Source: CAZKEW01 sp964558915 (lineage in GTDB: Bacteria > Acidobacteriota > Aminicenantia > Aminicenantales > UBA8522). Taken from it: a stretch of DNA of 32,061 bases. Location of the stretch: assembly GCA_964558915.1 (NCBI GenBank), contig CAZLFV010000022.1, positions 1-32,061 on the forward strand. The letters are read 5' to 3'. Within the stretch, counting starts at the first letter, position 1, and each line of letters opens with the position of its first letter. Shown here piece after piece: positions 24,012-32,061 of this stretch. The position numbers and the translations under genes are program-made. Below the pieces are notes generated by a model. The model searched no databases. It had not been told where the DNA came from and saw nothing but the letters and a program-made list of their open reading frames with translations.

Positions 24012-24959
24012 ATGGCTAAGCGCAGGAACCTCGTTGCCCTGATTCTCAAGCTAATCTTCAGCATCTCTATTCTCGTTTTTATTCTCACGACCCAGACTTC
24101 CTTCAAGGACATCTGGGTTGTACTGAAGGAGGTCAATCCCTATTGGCTGGTCCTCTCGTTTTCCCTTCACGGCTTCGGCTACTTTGCCAGCGCCTACCGC
24201 TGGCAGATTCTGGCCCGGGCTCAAGGAGACGAGGTCCCTCTGGGGTTCTTGATTAAATCCTACATGGTGGGGACATTCTTCAACAATTTCCTTCCGACAC
24301 GCTTCGGCGGAGACATCGTCCGCATCTGGGACGGCTCCCGCTATTCCAAGTCTCTTTTGAAGTCATCCGCCATCGTTCTCGTAGAGCGATTCACCGGGAT
24401 CATCGTCCTCTTCCTTTTCGCTGTGTTCGCTTCCCTTTTCCGGCTCGACATGGCGCGTCAGGTCCCAGTGGTCTGGGTCGCCCTTCTTCTCGGGCTGTTC
24501 GGGCTTGCCCTCGTCGCCTCGTTCTTCCTGCCGCTGGCCGGAAAACTTTTGGCCGCGCTCCCGAGCAAGGGCTCTGTCGAGAAGCTCAAAGCGAAGATTA
24601 TCCTCTTTCGGCAAACCATTCTTCATTACCGGACTCAAAAGGGGCCGTTCCTGCGGGCGATGTTCTGGGCCGTACTCCTCCAGCTCAACGTGATCCTTTA
24701 TTATTTCCTGATCGGGAAAGCCCTTCATCTCCACATCCACTTTATCGATTATTTTATTTTCATTCCCATCGTCCTGTTGATTCAGAGCATCCCGGTCACG
24801 ATCAACGGCCTCGGCCTCAGGGAAGGGTCCTACATCGAGATCTTCAAGTTCTATGGCATCGGGCCCCAAACAGCTGTAGCTTTTTCTCTGATTGCGGATG
24901 TCGCCTTTGTCCTGATCCTGGGGCTAATCGGCGGAATTATTTATGTTACGAGAAAATAG
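24012..24959 (+). CDS. Flippase-like membrane protein (YbhN / LPG-synthase transmembrane family)
   Basis: The 315-aa protein has about eight hydrophobic segments. Its conserved blocks are 'NPYWLVLSF', Y-R-W-Q-I-L, F-F-N-N-F-L-P-T-R-F-G-G-D-I-V-R-I-W, 'VERFTGIIVLF', and near the end I-N-G-L-G-L-R-E-G-S-Y. These are the signature of the UPF0104/YbhN family, related to the lysylphosphatidylglycerol synthase transmembrane domain. Members translocate or present lipid-linked substrates; the substrate here is unknown. ATG 24012 has GAAAAGGA upstream; an ATG at 23985 has no ribosome-binding site. The 3' end overlaps the next gene by 17 nt. Confidence 0.88.
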   Translation: MAKRRNLVALILKLIFSISILVFILTTQTSFKDIWVVLKEVNPYWLVLSFSLHGFGYFASAYRWQILARAQGDEVPLGFLIKSYMVGTFFNNFLPTRFGGDIVRIWDGSRYSKSLLKSSAIVLVERFTGIIVLFLFAVFASLFRLDMARQVPVVWVALLLGLFGLALVASFFLPLAGKLLAALPSKGSVEKLKAKIILFRQTILHYRTQKGPFLRAMFWAVLLQLNVILYYFLIGKALHLHIHFIDYFIFIPIVLLIQSIPVTINGLGLREGSYIEIFKFYGIGPQTAVAFSLIADVAFVLILGLIGGIIYVTRK

Positions 24960-26103
24960 ACGGAAAGCCATCTGGCTGATCCTGGTCCTTGTGCTGGCGC
25001 AACTGGCTTTCGGCCAGCAGGACCTCGCCGACCTGGAGAAACGTCTGGCCACAATCAAACAGGCAGTCCGATCCCTCCAGGCGAGAATCCAGGAAGAGAA
25101 TAAGAAGGAATCGACCCTGCTTTCGCAGCTCGACCGAATCGCTTTCAACAAGAAATTGATCCGGAGCCAGCTCGAACTTTACAGCGTCGAGATGCAAAAG
25201 GCCTCCCAGGAAATCGCCGAGATCAAAAAGGTGATCGCCGGCCTCAAAGCGAAGCTTCAGAGGGAACGCCTGTCCGTCGAAAAGACTCTAGTCACTCTTT
25301 ATAAATACGGACGGTTTGACTTCCTCCAGTTCCTATTCGAAGCGCAGAACATGAGCGCCGTTTTTTCCGAAGCAAAAAACCTGAGCCTATTGGCCCGCTA
25401 CCAGCAAGAAACCATCACAGGTTACATGAAGACCCTGTCTGAGCTCAGCGCGGCCGAGCAGGCGCAGAGGTCCAAGAGAGCGGAATTGGCCGCCTACATC
25501 CGGGAAGCCGAACAGAAAAAAAAGGACCTCGAGGCTCAGGAGACCGAGAGCAGAGAGCTCATTCGGGATATTCGGAGAAATATAAAGACCTACCAGAAGG
25601 CGCTGGAAGAACAGAATGACCGGGCCCAGCACCTCCAGTCTCTAATGGACAAGCTGGCCAGCCAGGAGATCGTCCTGCCGTTCAAGTTCGTTCCTTTTTA
25701 TGAAAAAAAAGGCAAGCTCCCCTGGCCCATCGCCGGCAAGGTGATCACCCGCTACGGCCTGGAAAAACATCCTCAATTCAACACCGTCACCATGAATAAC
25801 GGCGTCGAAATCGCTCCTCTGAAAGGCGAGAACATTATCCAATCGGTCCACTCGGGAAAAGTTGTCTACGCCGATTATTTTCAAGGCTACGGAAACCTGA
25901 TCATCATCGACCACGGGATGAATTACTATTCCCTCTACGGCCATTGCGCTGATTTCCTGGTCAACAGGGGCGATTTCGTCAGGGTCGATCAGCCGATCGC
26001 CGAAGTCGGCGATTCCGGGTCGCTCAACGGAGTCTGTCTCTATCTCGAAATCCGCTACAAGGCGAAACCCCTCGATCCCTTGCAATGGCTCAAGCGAAGA
26101 TGA
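24943..26103 (+). CDS. EnvC-like murein hydrolase activator with degenerate LytM domain
   Basis: The 386-aa protein has a signal peptide (about 1-25), a long coiled coil (about 26-235) and a C-terminal LytM/M23 fold (about 265-380). In the LytM domain the zinc-ligand motif H-x-G-x-D is replaced by N-N-G-V-E, and the final H-x-H region reads L-Y-L-E-I-R, as in EnvC (L-Y-F-E-I-R). It should be catalytically inactive and act by activating cell-wall amidases at the division site. The 17-nt overlap with the upstream gene, and the S41 and deacetylase genes downstream, reproduce the known envC-ctpA-yibQ order. Confidence 0.9.
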   Translation: MLRENRRKAIWLILVLVLAQLAFGQQDLADLEKRLATIKQAVRSLQARIQEENKKESTLLSQLDRIAFNKKLIRSQLELYSVEMQKASQEIAEIKKVIAGLKAKLQRERLSVEKTLVTLYKYGRFDFLQFLFEAQNMSAVFSEAKNLSLLARYQQETITGYMKTLSELSAAEQAQRSKRAELAAYIREAEQKKKDLEAQETESRELIRDIRRNIKTYQKALEEQNDRAQHLQSLMDKLASQEIVLPFKFVPFYEKKGKLPWPIAGKVITRYGLEKHPQFNTVTMNNGVEIAPLKGENIIQSVHSGKVVYADYFQGYGNLIIIDHGMNYYSLYGHCADFLVNRGDFVRVDQPIAEVGDSGSLNGVCLYLEIRYKAKPLDPLQWLKRR

Positions 26104-26136
26104 TAGAATGACTCTCCCTTTCCCGGGGAAAAGGCT

Positions 26137-27276
26137 ATGAAGAAAGCAAAATATATCCTCGCCGCCAGCCTTCTCATCCTCTCCCTTTTCTTTGTCTTCG
26201 AGAAGAGCATCGTCCGGGCCATCGCCGCCAGCTCAGCGGCACCCCCCAAGAACATTTTTCTTATCGAGGCGGTCATTCGGTTGATCAAGAACGACTATAT
26301 TGAAGAAAAGGACGCAATCAAAACCATGGACGGGTCATTCCAGGGCCTGCTGAATTCGCTGGACAGGACTTCGAGCTACCTCAACAAGGAGAGCACGGCC
26401 CGGTATCTGGACCAGAAAAGCGCGCAGTTGAAGGAGCCGGGCATCGGTCTTTCCAAAGAGTATGGCGCCTTCCCCATGGTTGTCGGCATCGTCGAGGACT
26501 CTCCGGCAGAAAAAAGTGGCCTCGAGGTCGGTGATTTGATCACAGAGATCGACGGGCTGGCGACACCACCGATGAGCCTGACTGAGGTCAACCTCTATAT
26601 CCGGGACAAGCAGGAAACGCCCATAAATCTCAAGATTCTCAGGGAAACAGACACCATTGACGTCAAAGTCGACAGGGCTTTACTTTTTGCCGACCCAGTC
26701 AAGGTTCGGGATCAAGAGGGTACCAGCGGCGTCCTGAAGATCGCCAGGCTGGACCCGCCCTGCGTGAGCAAGATCAAGACGGAGCTTTGGCCGAAGCTCC
26801 AGAAGAACAAGAAGCCATTGATCGTCGACCTCCGGAACTGCCAGGAGGGGAGCTTCGAAGAAGCGCAACAATTCATCAACCTCTTTTTAAAGGCCGAAAA
26901 CATCGGCTATCTAGAAAAAAAAGGAAGGACAAAAGAGCTTTTTTCGGCGTCCGGGGAGCCTATTCTGGCTCATCTTTCTCTTGTGATTTGGATCAATCAA
27001 GCCACAATGGGGCCCGCGGAGGCCGTCGCTGCCGTCCTCAAGAAATCTAAACGGGCCAAGATTGTCGGCCTTCCCACGTCCGGCCTGGCAGCAAAACGGC
27101 AGTTCATCCTGCTGGGAGACCAGACATCCGTTTTCCTCACGTCGGGAGTATTTTGCCTCAGTTCTGGAGAAAAACTGTGGGGTCGGGGCACAGAACCTGA
27201 TGTCAGAGTGGAAATGAATGAGCAGAGTTTTGATGCGTTCATGAAAAAGACCAAAAGCCTCCTCTCCATTCCCTGA
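26137..27276 (+). CDS. S41 C-terminal-processing-protease homolog, catalytic dyad missing
   Basis: The 379-aa protein has a signal anchor (about 7-30), an N-terminal helical region (to ~100), a PDZ domain (about 100-180) and an S41 core (about 195-360) ending G-R-G-T-E-P-D-V. In active CtpA proteins the nucleophile lies in G-S/T-A-S-A-S-E and the Lys in F-G-K-G, 25 residues apart. Here the aligned stretches read Q-A-T-M-G-P-A-E and P-T-S-G-L-A-A-K, so Ser becomes G292 and Lys becomes L317 (still 25 apart). It is therefore predicted to be a pseudoprotease, perhaps a peptide-binding regulator of the neighbouring EnvC-like protein. GGGGAAAAGG supports the ATG. Confidence 0.88.
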   Translation: MKKAKYILAASLLILSLFFVFEKSIVRAIAASSAAPPKNIFLIEAVIRLIKNDYIEEKDAIKTMDGSFQGLLNSLDRTSSYLNKESTARYLDQKSAQLKEPGIGLSKEYGAFPMVVGIVEDSPAEKSGLEVGDLITEIDGLATPPMSLTEVNLYIRDKQETPINLKILRETDTIDVKVDRALLFADPVKVRDQEGTSGVLKIARLDPPCVSKIKTELWPKLQKNKKPLIVDLRNCQEGSFEEAQQFINLFLKAENIGYLEKKGRTKELFSASGEPILAHLSLVIWINQATMGPAEAVAAVLKKSKRAKIVGLPTSGLAAKRQFILLGDQTSVFLTSGVFCLSSGEKLWGRGTEPDVRVEMNEQSFDAFMKKTKSLLSIP

Positions 27277-27279
27277 TCA

Positions 27280-28452
27280 ATGAAGCCAGACCAGCCACGC
27301 CGCGAAAATAAAGAAGACTATTCCCCTACTCGCCTTTATACGGCCTTTGCCCTTTTGGCCCTATTCTCCTGCCTTGGCCTTGATTACCTCGCCTCAAGGA
27401 AAGGAGAGCGGTCCTATATTTTCCCCGCGGCAGCGCCGAAATTGGAGATCTCCGAGGCTCCTGTTTCCCTGACCAAAATGATTCTTCAGTTTCTCGATGA
27501 GTCCGGGCTTCCTGCGGAGGCGATTCAGGAAGGAGAAGAGGAACCCGGGGTTCCTCAGGTCAAAGTCAGCCTTCCCCGGGACCTTTACAGCGAGCTCGAA
27601 CCCAAGCTAGAAAGCATCCTTAAAGGGAACAGGATCCCATTCCAGAAAGAAGAGGTAGAGGATGAGGCGACGGTGGTGTTCTCCTGGACCCTCAGACGGG
27701 AAGACGGGGAAAAGCTTGCCGTCCTGTTTACCTGCCCGCTTCCGTTGCCCAAAAAGAAAGAAGAAGTCCGGCCCGCTCCCTCTGAAAACAAAGTCGCCAT
27801 CATCATAGACGATATGGGAAGCAGCCTCGAAGCGGTCCAGGAAATCTGCGCCCTCAAGTTACCGGTGACGGTTTCTATCCTTCCCCTGAGCACATATGCC
27901 CTTGAAACCGCTCAGATCGCGCACGAGCATGGTCTGGAAGTAATGCTTCACTTGCCCGGCGAATCCCTCAATCACCAGGACGGAATTGATGAGACGAACG
28001 GGTTCATCCGCTCTGGCATGGACGAAAAGGACATCCGGCGTATTATCGAAGAGTCGCTTGCGAAAGTGCCCTATGTCGAAGGCATCAATAACCACATGGG
28101 CTCAAAAATCACCCAGGAGGAGACGGTGATGCGGCCGATCTTGGAGTTGCTAAAAGGAAAAGGCCTCTATTTCATCGACAGCCGGACGACTGCCGATTCC
28201 ATCGCCTACGATCTTGCCCAAAAAATGGGCCTCCGCTCCGCCTATAGAAACGTCTTCCTCGACTCTCCCACCGGTGTGAATTTCACGAAGCAGAAGATCG
28301 TTGACCTTTGCCGCTTTTCCCTGCGCACGGGCAAGGCGATCGCGATCGGCCATCCGTTCCCCGAGACTCTCGAGGCTCTTAGAAAGAACTTTGGCCTTCT
28401 CCAAAAATACAGGGTCACACCCGTCTTCGTCTCCCAGGTCGTGGAAAAATAA
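27280..28452 (+). CDS. Divergent polysaccharide deacetylase (YibQ/DUF610 family)
   Basis: The 390-aa protein has one N-terminal membrane segment (about 18-38), a variable region (to ~165) and a NodB-like barrel (about 170-388). Family motifs are V-A-I-I-I-D-D-M-G (about 173-181), 'VTVSILPLSTYA', V-M-L-H-L-P, N-N-H-M-G-S and 'YFIDSRTTADS'. The D-D and H residues fit metal binding. It should act on envelope polysaccharide or peptidoglycan. The ATG follows the upstream stop after 3 nt, so it is part of the EnvC/S41 operon. Confidence 0.9.
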   Translation: MKPDQPRRENKEDYSPTRLYTAFALLALFSCLGLDYLASRKGERSYIFPAAAPKLEISEAPVSLTKMILQFLDESGLPAEAIQEGEEEPGVPQVKVSLPRDLYSELEPKLESILKGNRIPFQKEEVEDEATVVFSWTLRREDGEKLAVLFTCPLPLPKKKEEVRPAPSENKVAIIIDDMGSSLEAVQEICALKLPVTVSILPLSTYALETAQIAHEHGLEVMLHLPGESLNHQDGIDETNGFIRSGMDEKDIRRIIEESLAKVPYVEGINNHMGSKITQEETVMRPILELLKGKGLYFIDSRTTADSIAYDLAQKMGLRSAYRNVFLDSPTGVNFTKQKIVDLCRFSLRTGKAIAIGHPFPETLEALRKNFGLLQKYRVTPVFVSQVVEK

Positions 28453-28481
28453 GCTGCGGATAGTTCCAAAACCCTCCACGT

Positions 28482-28510
28482 TTGCATAATTTGTGTTCAT
28501 CCGCTATATT
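28482..28510 (+). promoter_or_regulatory. Promoter of the lipoprotein gene
   Basis: TTGCAT (28482-28487), 17 nt, TATATT (28505-28510). The start near 28517 leaves ~18 nt including AAGGAGG before ATG 28535. Confidence 0.6.
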
Positions 28511-28534
28511 AAAAATATAAGAAGGAGGAAAAAA

Positions 28535-29086
28535 ATGAGAAAATGGAGTTTTTTGGCCGTCTTCGTCACCGCGGTTCTCGTCGTCTCCTTCTCCTCTTCC
28601 TGCATGAAAGCCATGGACCCCGAAGAACTGAAGTCCTCCATGGAGGTCATGAATATCGAGACCAAGTGGGTTTCCAAGGTTTACAAGCCGTGGCCTCCTA
28701 AGCTTATCCTTGTCCCGGTCATCTCCTTCCAGGTCAAAAACGTTTCTAATAAGCCCCTGAACTATGTTAATTTTAACGGCATCTTCAAATTTAAGGACCA
28801 AGTTGAGAATTTTGGGGATAATTTCCTGGCAGCCATCCGCAAAGAGCCCGTCCTGCCGGGCCAATTGAGCAAGGTCATCACCCTGAAAAGCAATTTCGGA
28901 GTCGAAGGCAGGAACTTGGCCTCTTTCAAAGACAACCCCGAATGGAAGCCTGTGATTTGCCGCCTGTTTGCGCAGTCCAAGGGGTCCATCCATGTCTTGC
29001 TCGGTGAATATGACATCTCTCGAACCATCGACTTCCAGGAGCCAGAGCCTGTGGGCATGGAAAAGAAAGAGGAAAAAAAGAACTGA
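28535..29086 (+). CDS. Lipoprotein of unknown function
   Basis: The 183-aa product has a hydrophobic leader ending in S-S-S-C23, a lax lipobox, so it is probably lipid-anchored. The mature part is a compact beta-sandwich-like domain: 'LILVPVISFQVKNVSNKPLNYVNFNGIFKF', 'PVLPGQLSKVITLKS' and a final 'GEYDISRTIDF'. This pattern of paired strands recalls FxLYD/DUF-type domains, but I cannot assign a family. ATG 28535 has AAGGAGG at 6-7 nt; a longer frame from 28493 has no ribosome-binding site and starts upstream of the predicted transcription start. Confidence 0.75.
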   Translation: MRKWSFLAVFVTAVLVVSFSSSCMKAMDPEELKSSMEVMNIETKWVSKVYKPWPPKLILVPVISFQVKNVSNKPLNYVNFNGIFKFKDQVENFGDNFLAAIRKEPVLPGQLSKVITLKSNFGVEGRNLASFKDNPEWKPVICRLFAQSKGSIHVLLGEYDISRTIDFQEPEPVGMEKKEEKKN

Positions 29087-29100
29087 AAAAAGAACCGGGA

Positions 29101-29658
29101 ATGAAACCCTACATTCCATCTCGCCTCTTCCTGACCAAGGGTAAGGGCCAGCACAAGGAAAAGCTGGCCAGCCTGGAACAGGCCCTCAGGGATGCGGGGA
29201 TCGCTCCGTTTAACCTGGTTAAAGTGTCAAGCATTTTCCCTCCGTATTGCCAGCTGGTGGGAAAAGAGGAAGGGCTGAAGGCGCTCAAGCCCGGCCAGAT
29301 TGTGTACCTGGTCATGAGCGAGAATTCCACCAACGAAGCCCACCGCTTGGTCTCGGCATCGGTCGGCATCGCCATCCCCAATAATCCTGTCCATTACGGC
29401 TACCTCTCCGAGCATCATAGTTTCGGCCAGAGCGAAAAAGAAGCCGGAGTCTACGCCGAGCAACTGGCTGCATACATGCTGGCGACGACACTGGGCAAGA
29501 ACTTTGACTTCAGCCAAATCTGGGATCAAGACCAGGAGAAAAACACCTACAAGATTTCCGACGATCTGCTAGTCAAGAGCCGGAGCATCGCCCAGACCAC
29601 CAAGGGAAAAAAAGGAATCTGGACGACAGCTCTAGCGGCTGCCGTTTTTATTGATTAG
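29101..29658 (+). CDS. Pyruvoyl-dependent arginine decarboxylase
   Basis: The 185-aa protein matches PvlArgDC: 'IPSRLFLTKGKGQHKEKLASLEQALRDAGI', then N-L-V-K-V-S43-S44-I-F-P-P, where self-cleavage between the two serines turns S44 into the pyruvoyl group. 'VYLVMSENSTNEAHRLVSASVGIAIP' and 'YGYLSEHHSFGQSEKEAG' also fit. It makes agmatine from arginine, the first step to polyamines. Length fits the family (about 150-190). The gene is 14 nt after the lipoprotein gene. No agmatinase or agmatine deiminase is in the window. Confidence 0.95.
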   Translation: MKPYIPSRLFLTKGKGQHKEKLASLEQALRDAGIAPFNLVKVSSIFPPYCQLVGKEEGLKALKPGQIVYLVMSENSTNEAHRLVSASVGIAIPNNPVHYGYLSEHHSFGQSEKEAGVYAEQLAAYMLATTLGKNFDFSQIWDQDQEKNTYKISDDLLVKSRSIAQTTKGKKGIWTTALAAAVFID

Positions 29659-29661
29659 CGT

Positions 29662-30639
29662 TTAAAGATTCAGAGGGTTCGGGTTCAGGATCTTGATATA
29701 GCTCTGGTCTTTGATCTGTTTGAGGAACTCCTGGAGTTTCTTTTCCCGCCTTTCTGAAAAAAGCTGCTCTTCGATTTTCTTTTTGGCTTCTTCAAGAGTC
29801 AGGGGCCGGCTTTCTTTTTTGTTCTCCAGCTTCAGCACATACCAGCCGTTTCTCGCCTCAACCCATGGCGTCATCTCGCCCACATTGAGTTTAACGACGG
29901 CTTGCTCCAGGGCTTTCTCCAGCTCTCCGTGCTTAAATGTCCCCAGGTCTCCCTGGTTTTCTTTCATCGGACTATCAGAGTCCTGGCCCGCCACTGTTGA
30001 AAAATCTTCGCCGGCATTAAGTTTCTCGCTAATCTCTTTTTTCTTGGCCTCAAGCTCTTCTCCGCTCCTTCCTTCAGTGGAAAGATAAATGGCCCGGATA
30101 GTATACTCTGCAGGCTCAACAAACTCTTCGGCGTTCAGCTTATAGTAATTGATGACTTCAGGTTCTTCGACGACGATGCTCCGGTCCACCTCATAGGCTA
30201 TGACCGCCTGCCGCATGATGTTCTCTTCAAGCTGTTTGATAAATTCATCATAGTCCACGCCCTGCTGGCGGAGCACTGCCCTGAACTGCTCCTCTGATTC
30301 AATATTGTTCTGTTTTTTAAGATTCTCAAGATAAACCTTGAGCTGCTCGGAGACATTGATTTGCTTTTTCTTGGCCGTCTGCAAAAGGAGAGTATCCGTG
30401 ATCATCTCATTCAGGAGCTCTCCCTTTAACCTGTTATACTGTTTCTCGAACTCCTCTCCTTTTGTCTGCGACTTGAGCATTTGAAGCACATAGTCATAGT
30501 ATTCCTTGTATTTGGACAGCGTAATGATGTCGTCGTTCACAATGGCCACGATTTCTTCCACAATCTCGCCCCGAGCCAATCCGGCCACGCTGAACAGGAG
30601 AAGCAGAGGCGCCAGAAAACCGAGTTTCTTTTTCATCAA
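29662..30639 (-). CDS. SurA-like peptidyl-prolyl isomerase
   Basis: The 325-aa protein has a signal peptide (about 1-24), a SurA N-terminal chaperone region (about 26-165: 'EEIVAIVNDDIITLSKYK') and one parvulin domain (about 175-285: 'AIYLSTEGR', 'STVAGQDSDSPMKENQGDLGTFKHGEL' and 'ARNGWYVLKLENK'). It should help fold outer-membrane proteins. The start overlaps the end of the upstream rotamase gene by 4 nt (ATGA), so the two are coupled. Confidence 0.93.
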   Translation of the reverse strand: MMKKKLGFLAPLLLLFSVAGLARGEIVEEIVAIVNDDIITLSKYKEYYDYVLQMLKSQTKGEEFEKQYNRLKGELLNEMITDTLLLQTAKKKQINVSEQLKVYLENLKKQNNIESEEQFRAVLRQQGVDYDEFIKQLEENIMRQAVIAYEVDRSIVVEEPEVINYYKLNAEEFVEPAEYTIRAIYLSTEGRSGEELEAKKKEISEKLNAGEDFSTVAGQDSDSPMKENQGDLGTFKHGELEKALEQAVVKLNVGEMTPWVEARNGWYVLKLENKKESRPLTLEEAKKKIEEQLFSERREKKLQEFLKQIKDQSYIKILNPNPLNL

Positions 30640-31625
30640 TCAATCCTTTGATAGGGAAAAGATAAATTTTCGGGAAACGTTTCCCAGTCCAGGCTCTCCT
30701 TCAATTCTTCAAGGCAGCGAGAAACCGCAGCCTTGACCTTCAGGTCCATGAGATTGAGCCGGATGGTTGCGGACGCCTTTTCTAAAGGGATCCACTCCGG
30801 TTCGTATATTTTGTCCACCCTGAAAATATGAAAGCCGTAGGAAGACTCGACGACCGGACTGACCTCGTCCGCATGCAACGAAAAAATCACGGTTTCCCAT
30901 TCCTGCGGAAGCTGGCCTTTTTGAAATATGCCCATCACTCCGCCCAGAGATGCTTCTGGGCCGATGGATTCCGCAGTTGCAAGCTGCCTGAATCCTTCCC
31001 CCGAGAGCAGTTTGGCCTTGTCCCAAATATCGACCGCTTTGGCCTCTGTGGAGACAAGGATCTGGCTGACCTCAACCCGCTCGGGCAGGAAAAATTCGCT
31101 TTTATTAAGGGCGTAGTATCTCTCTATTTCGGCCTGATCAACTTTGACATCTTTTACGACTTCACTGAGATATTTTTCGACGATCATCCTGTTATACAGG
31201 GGGCCGGAATCAGATTCGAGAAGAGCCTTTTGTTCTTCCACGGGCCAGGCCTCTCCCTCCTGCTTGTCCAGAAATATTTTTTTCTCTTCCGCGGAAGCAG
31301 CAATCTTGCGGTCCCGAGCAGCCTGGAGGAAGAGTTTTTGCCCGATAAATTCATCAAAGAGGCGGCTCCGGGTGAGATATTCCACTGACATGGGCTCGGT
31401 CCCCGCTTCGTCTCGCACATAGATATTGAAATCGGCCTCCGAGTACTCGGCCTCCTCCACTCGAAGGACGACCCTATCGAGCTCCTGCTTGGCTTCCTGG
31501 ACAGGGGGCGGGGCCTTGGTTGAAGATTTTTCAGGGCCGCACTGGAAAAGCAGAAAAGCGCATAAAAAAAGGGCAGAAAAATGGAATACATCTCTCCACT
31601 GCGGCTCTCGCGACATCGTCGTCAT
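30636..31625 (-). CDS. PpiC/parvulin-domain lipoprotein
   Basis: The 329-aa product has a hydrophobic leader ending L-L-F-Q-C29-G, a probable lipid-anchor site. A helical chaperone region follows, then a parvulin domain (about 180-280) with 'RVEVSQILVSTEAKA', 'LATAESIGPEASLGGVMGIFQKGQLP' and 'VVESSYGFHIFRVDKI'. It resembles PrsA/SurA foldases. It sits 16 nt after mfd and overlaps the surA-like gene, giving an mfd-ppiC-surA operon. Confidence 0.92.
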   Translation of the reverse strand: MTTMSREPQWRDVFHFSALFLCAFLLFQCGPEKSSTKAPPPVQEAKQELDRVVLRVEEAEYSEADFNIYVRDEAGTEPMSVEYLTRSRLFDEFIGQKLFLQAARDRKIAASAEEKKIFLDKQEGEAWPVEEQKALLESDSGPLYNRMIVEKYLSEVVKDVKVDQAEIERYYALNKSEFFLPERVEVSQILVSTEAKAVDIWDKAKLLSGEGFRQLATAESIGPEASLGGVMGIFQKGQLPQEWETVIFSLHADEVSPVVESSYGFHIFRVDKIYEPEWIPLEKASATIRLNLMDLKVKAAVSRCLEELKESLDWETFPENLSFPYQRID

Positions 31626-31641
31626 TTTATCTTTAATAATT

Positions 31642-32061
31642 TCAATTCATTTTATTACAATTACATAACTCCTTCAAGACAGACAGGGTTTCATCCATTA
31701 CAACGGTATCCGCGTTGGAGGACAGCGGCACAGTCAGAACTCCCTGGGGGGTTAGCTCAGCCGCACACGTTTCGAGAAACCGGGTAAATCTGTCCAGGTC
31801 CGCCAGACCGGCCGGGGAAAATTTCAGGACAAGCCTGTTCCCGATTCTGTCGATGGCCCTCATTCTGATCTCTTGCGCCAGATGCTTGACGGCTCCGTAT
31901 TGAAGCAGGTTCTCCACGCTCCGGGGAAGAGGGCCAAACCGGTCTTTGACCTCTTCTTTAATCCGGCCGACCTCATCCAAGCTTTCGATAGAGGAGACGC
32001 GCTTGTAAAGGTTCAGCCTCAAGTTGATCTGAGGCAGATAACTCTCGGGAATCCGGATATC
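31642..32061 (-). CDS. mfd: Transcription-repair coupling factor Mfd, C-terminal end (cut by window edge)
   Basis: The last 139 codons of Mfd. The frame is open to the window edge and reads I-P-E-S-Y-L-P-Q-I-N-L-R-L-N-L-Y-K-R, then 'SLDEVGRIKEEVKDRFGPLPRSVENLL', the TRCF C-terminal domain. Full Mfd is about 1,100-1,200 aa; the rest lies beyond 32061. Confidence 0.95.
   Translation of the reverse strand, partial: DIRIPESYLPQINLRLNLYKRVSSIESLDEVGRIKEEVKDRFGPLPRSVENLLQYGAVKHLAQEIRMRAIDRIGNRLVLKFSPAGLADLDRFTRFLETCAAELTPQGVLTVPLSSNADTVVMDETLSVLKELCNCNKMN

Noticed and set aside
28415..29119. 234-codon frame on the minus strand
   Set aside because: It mirrors the lipoprotein gene, which has a promoter, ribosome-binding site and lipobox; the mirror has none.
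30828..31388. 186-codon frame on the plus strand
   Set aside because: It is a shadow of the PpiC lipoprotein gene, with no start signal.

Overview
The window reads as a chromosomal segment of a Gram-negative-type bacterium. Supporting genes are SurA/PpiC-type periplasmic foldases, an EnvC-like protein, type IV pseudopilins and several lipoproteins. The left edge carries the 5' part of a 16S rRNA gene and the right edge the 3' end of mfd. The gene set (TPR-CHAT proteins, PilV/PilW/PilX/FimT cluster, pyruvoyl-dependent arginine decarboxylase, mfd-ppiC-surA order) would fit Acidobacteriota or Candidatus Aminicenantes. That placement is inference; a search with the 16S fragment (1-448) would settle it.

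Layout. 1-670: start of an rRNA operon on the minus strand, with a strong sigma-70 promoter and a boxA-like leader. 835-3942: a four-gene pseudopilin operon on the plus strand behind a candidate sigma-54 promoter. 3955-8272: a double-receiver response regulator, an exported SurE, a secreted GyrI-like protein, a QueG-like iron-sulfur protein divergent from ndk, and a small secreted protein. 8273-18438: a visibly A+T-richer accessory block with two paralogous TPR-CHAT proteases (8539-11574 and 15506-18438), a HasA/NodC-like polysaccharide synthase, a minimal sigma-54 activator, and an ECF sigma factor with a zinc-type anti-sigma factor. 18819-23921: a secreted peroxiredoxin, an unknown protein, a family 9 glycosyltransferase, a flavodiiron protein and a glycerate kinase. 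24012-28452: a flippase-like membrane protein followed by an EnvC-like / S41 / divergent-deacetylase series, the order known from the proteobacterial envC-ctpA-yibQ cluster. 28535-32061: a lipoprotein, arginine decarboxylase, two rotamases and the end of mfd.

The most interesting region is the accessory block. Two CHAT proteases, both built for export, flank a surface-polysaccharide synthase and two kinds of transcription initiation control (sigma-54 activator and ECF sigma/anti-sigma). The second CHAT gene (minus strand) has its signal peptide broken by a run of nine T; one extra T restores a perfect signal peptide. This could be phase variation, transcriptional slippage or a sequencing error. 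Its promoter carries a perfect 6-2-6 palindrome in the -35/-10 spacer. A working model (inference) is an envelope-sensing system in which exported CHAT proteases act with the sigma/anti-sigma pair on polysaccharide or surface output.

Other points: the S41 protein at 26137-27276 has lost both catalytic residues (Ser to Gly, Lys to Leu); the QueG-like gene looks leaderless; and most convergent gene pairs abut or overlap with no room for a terminator.
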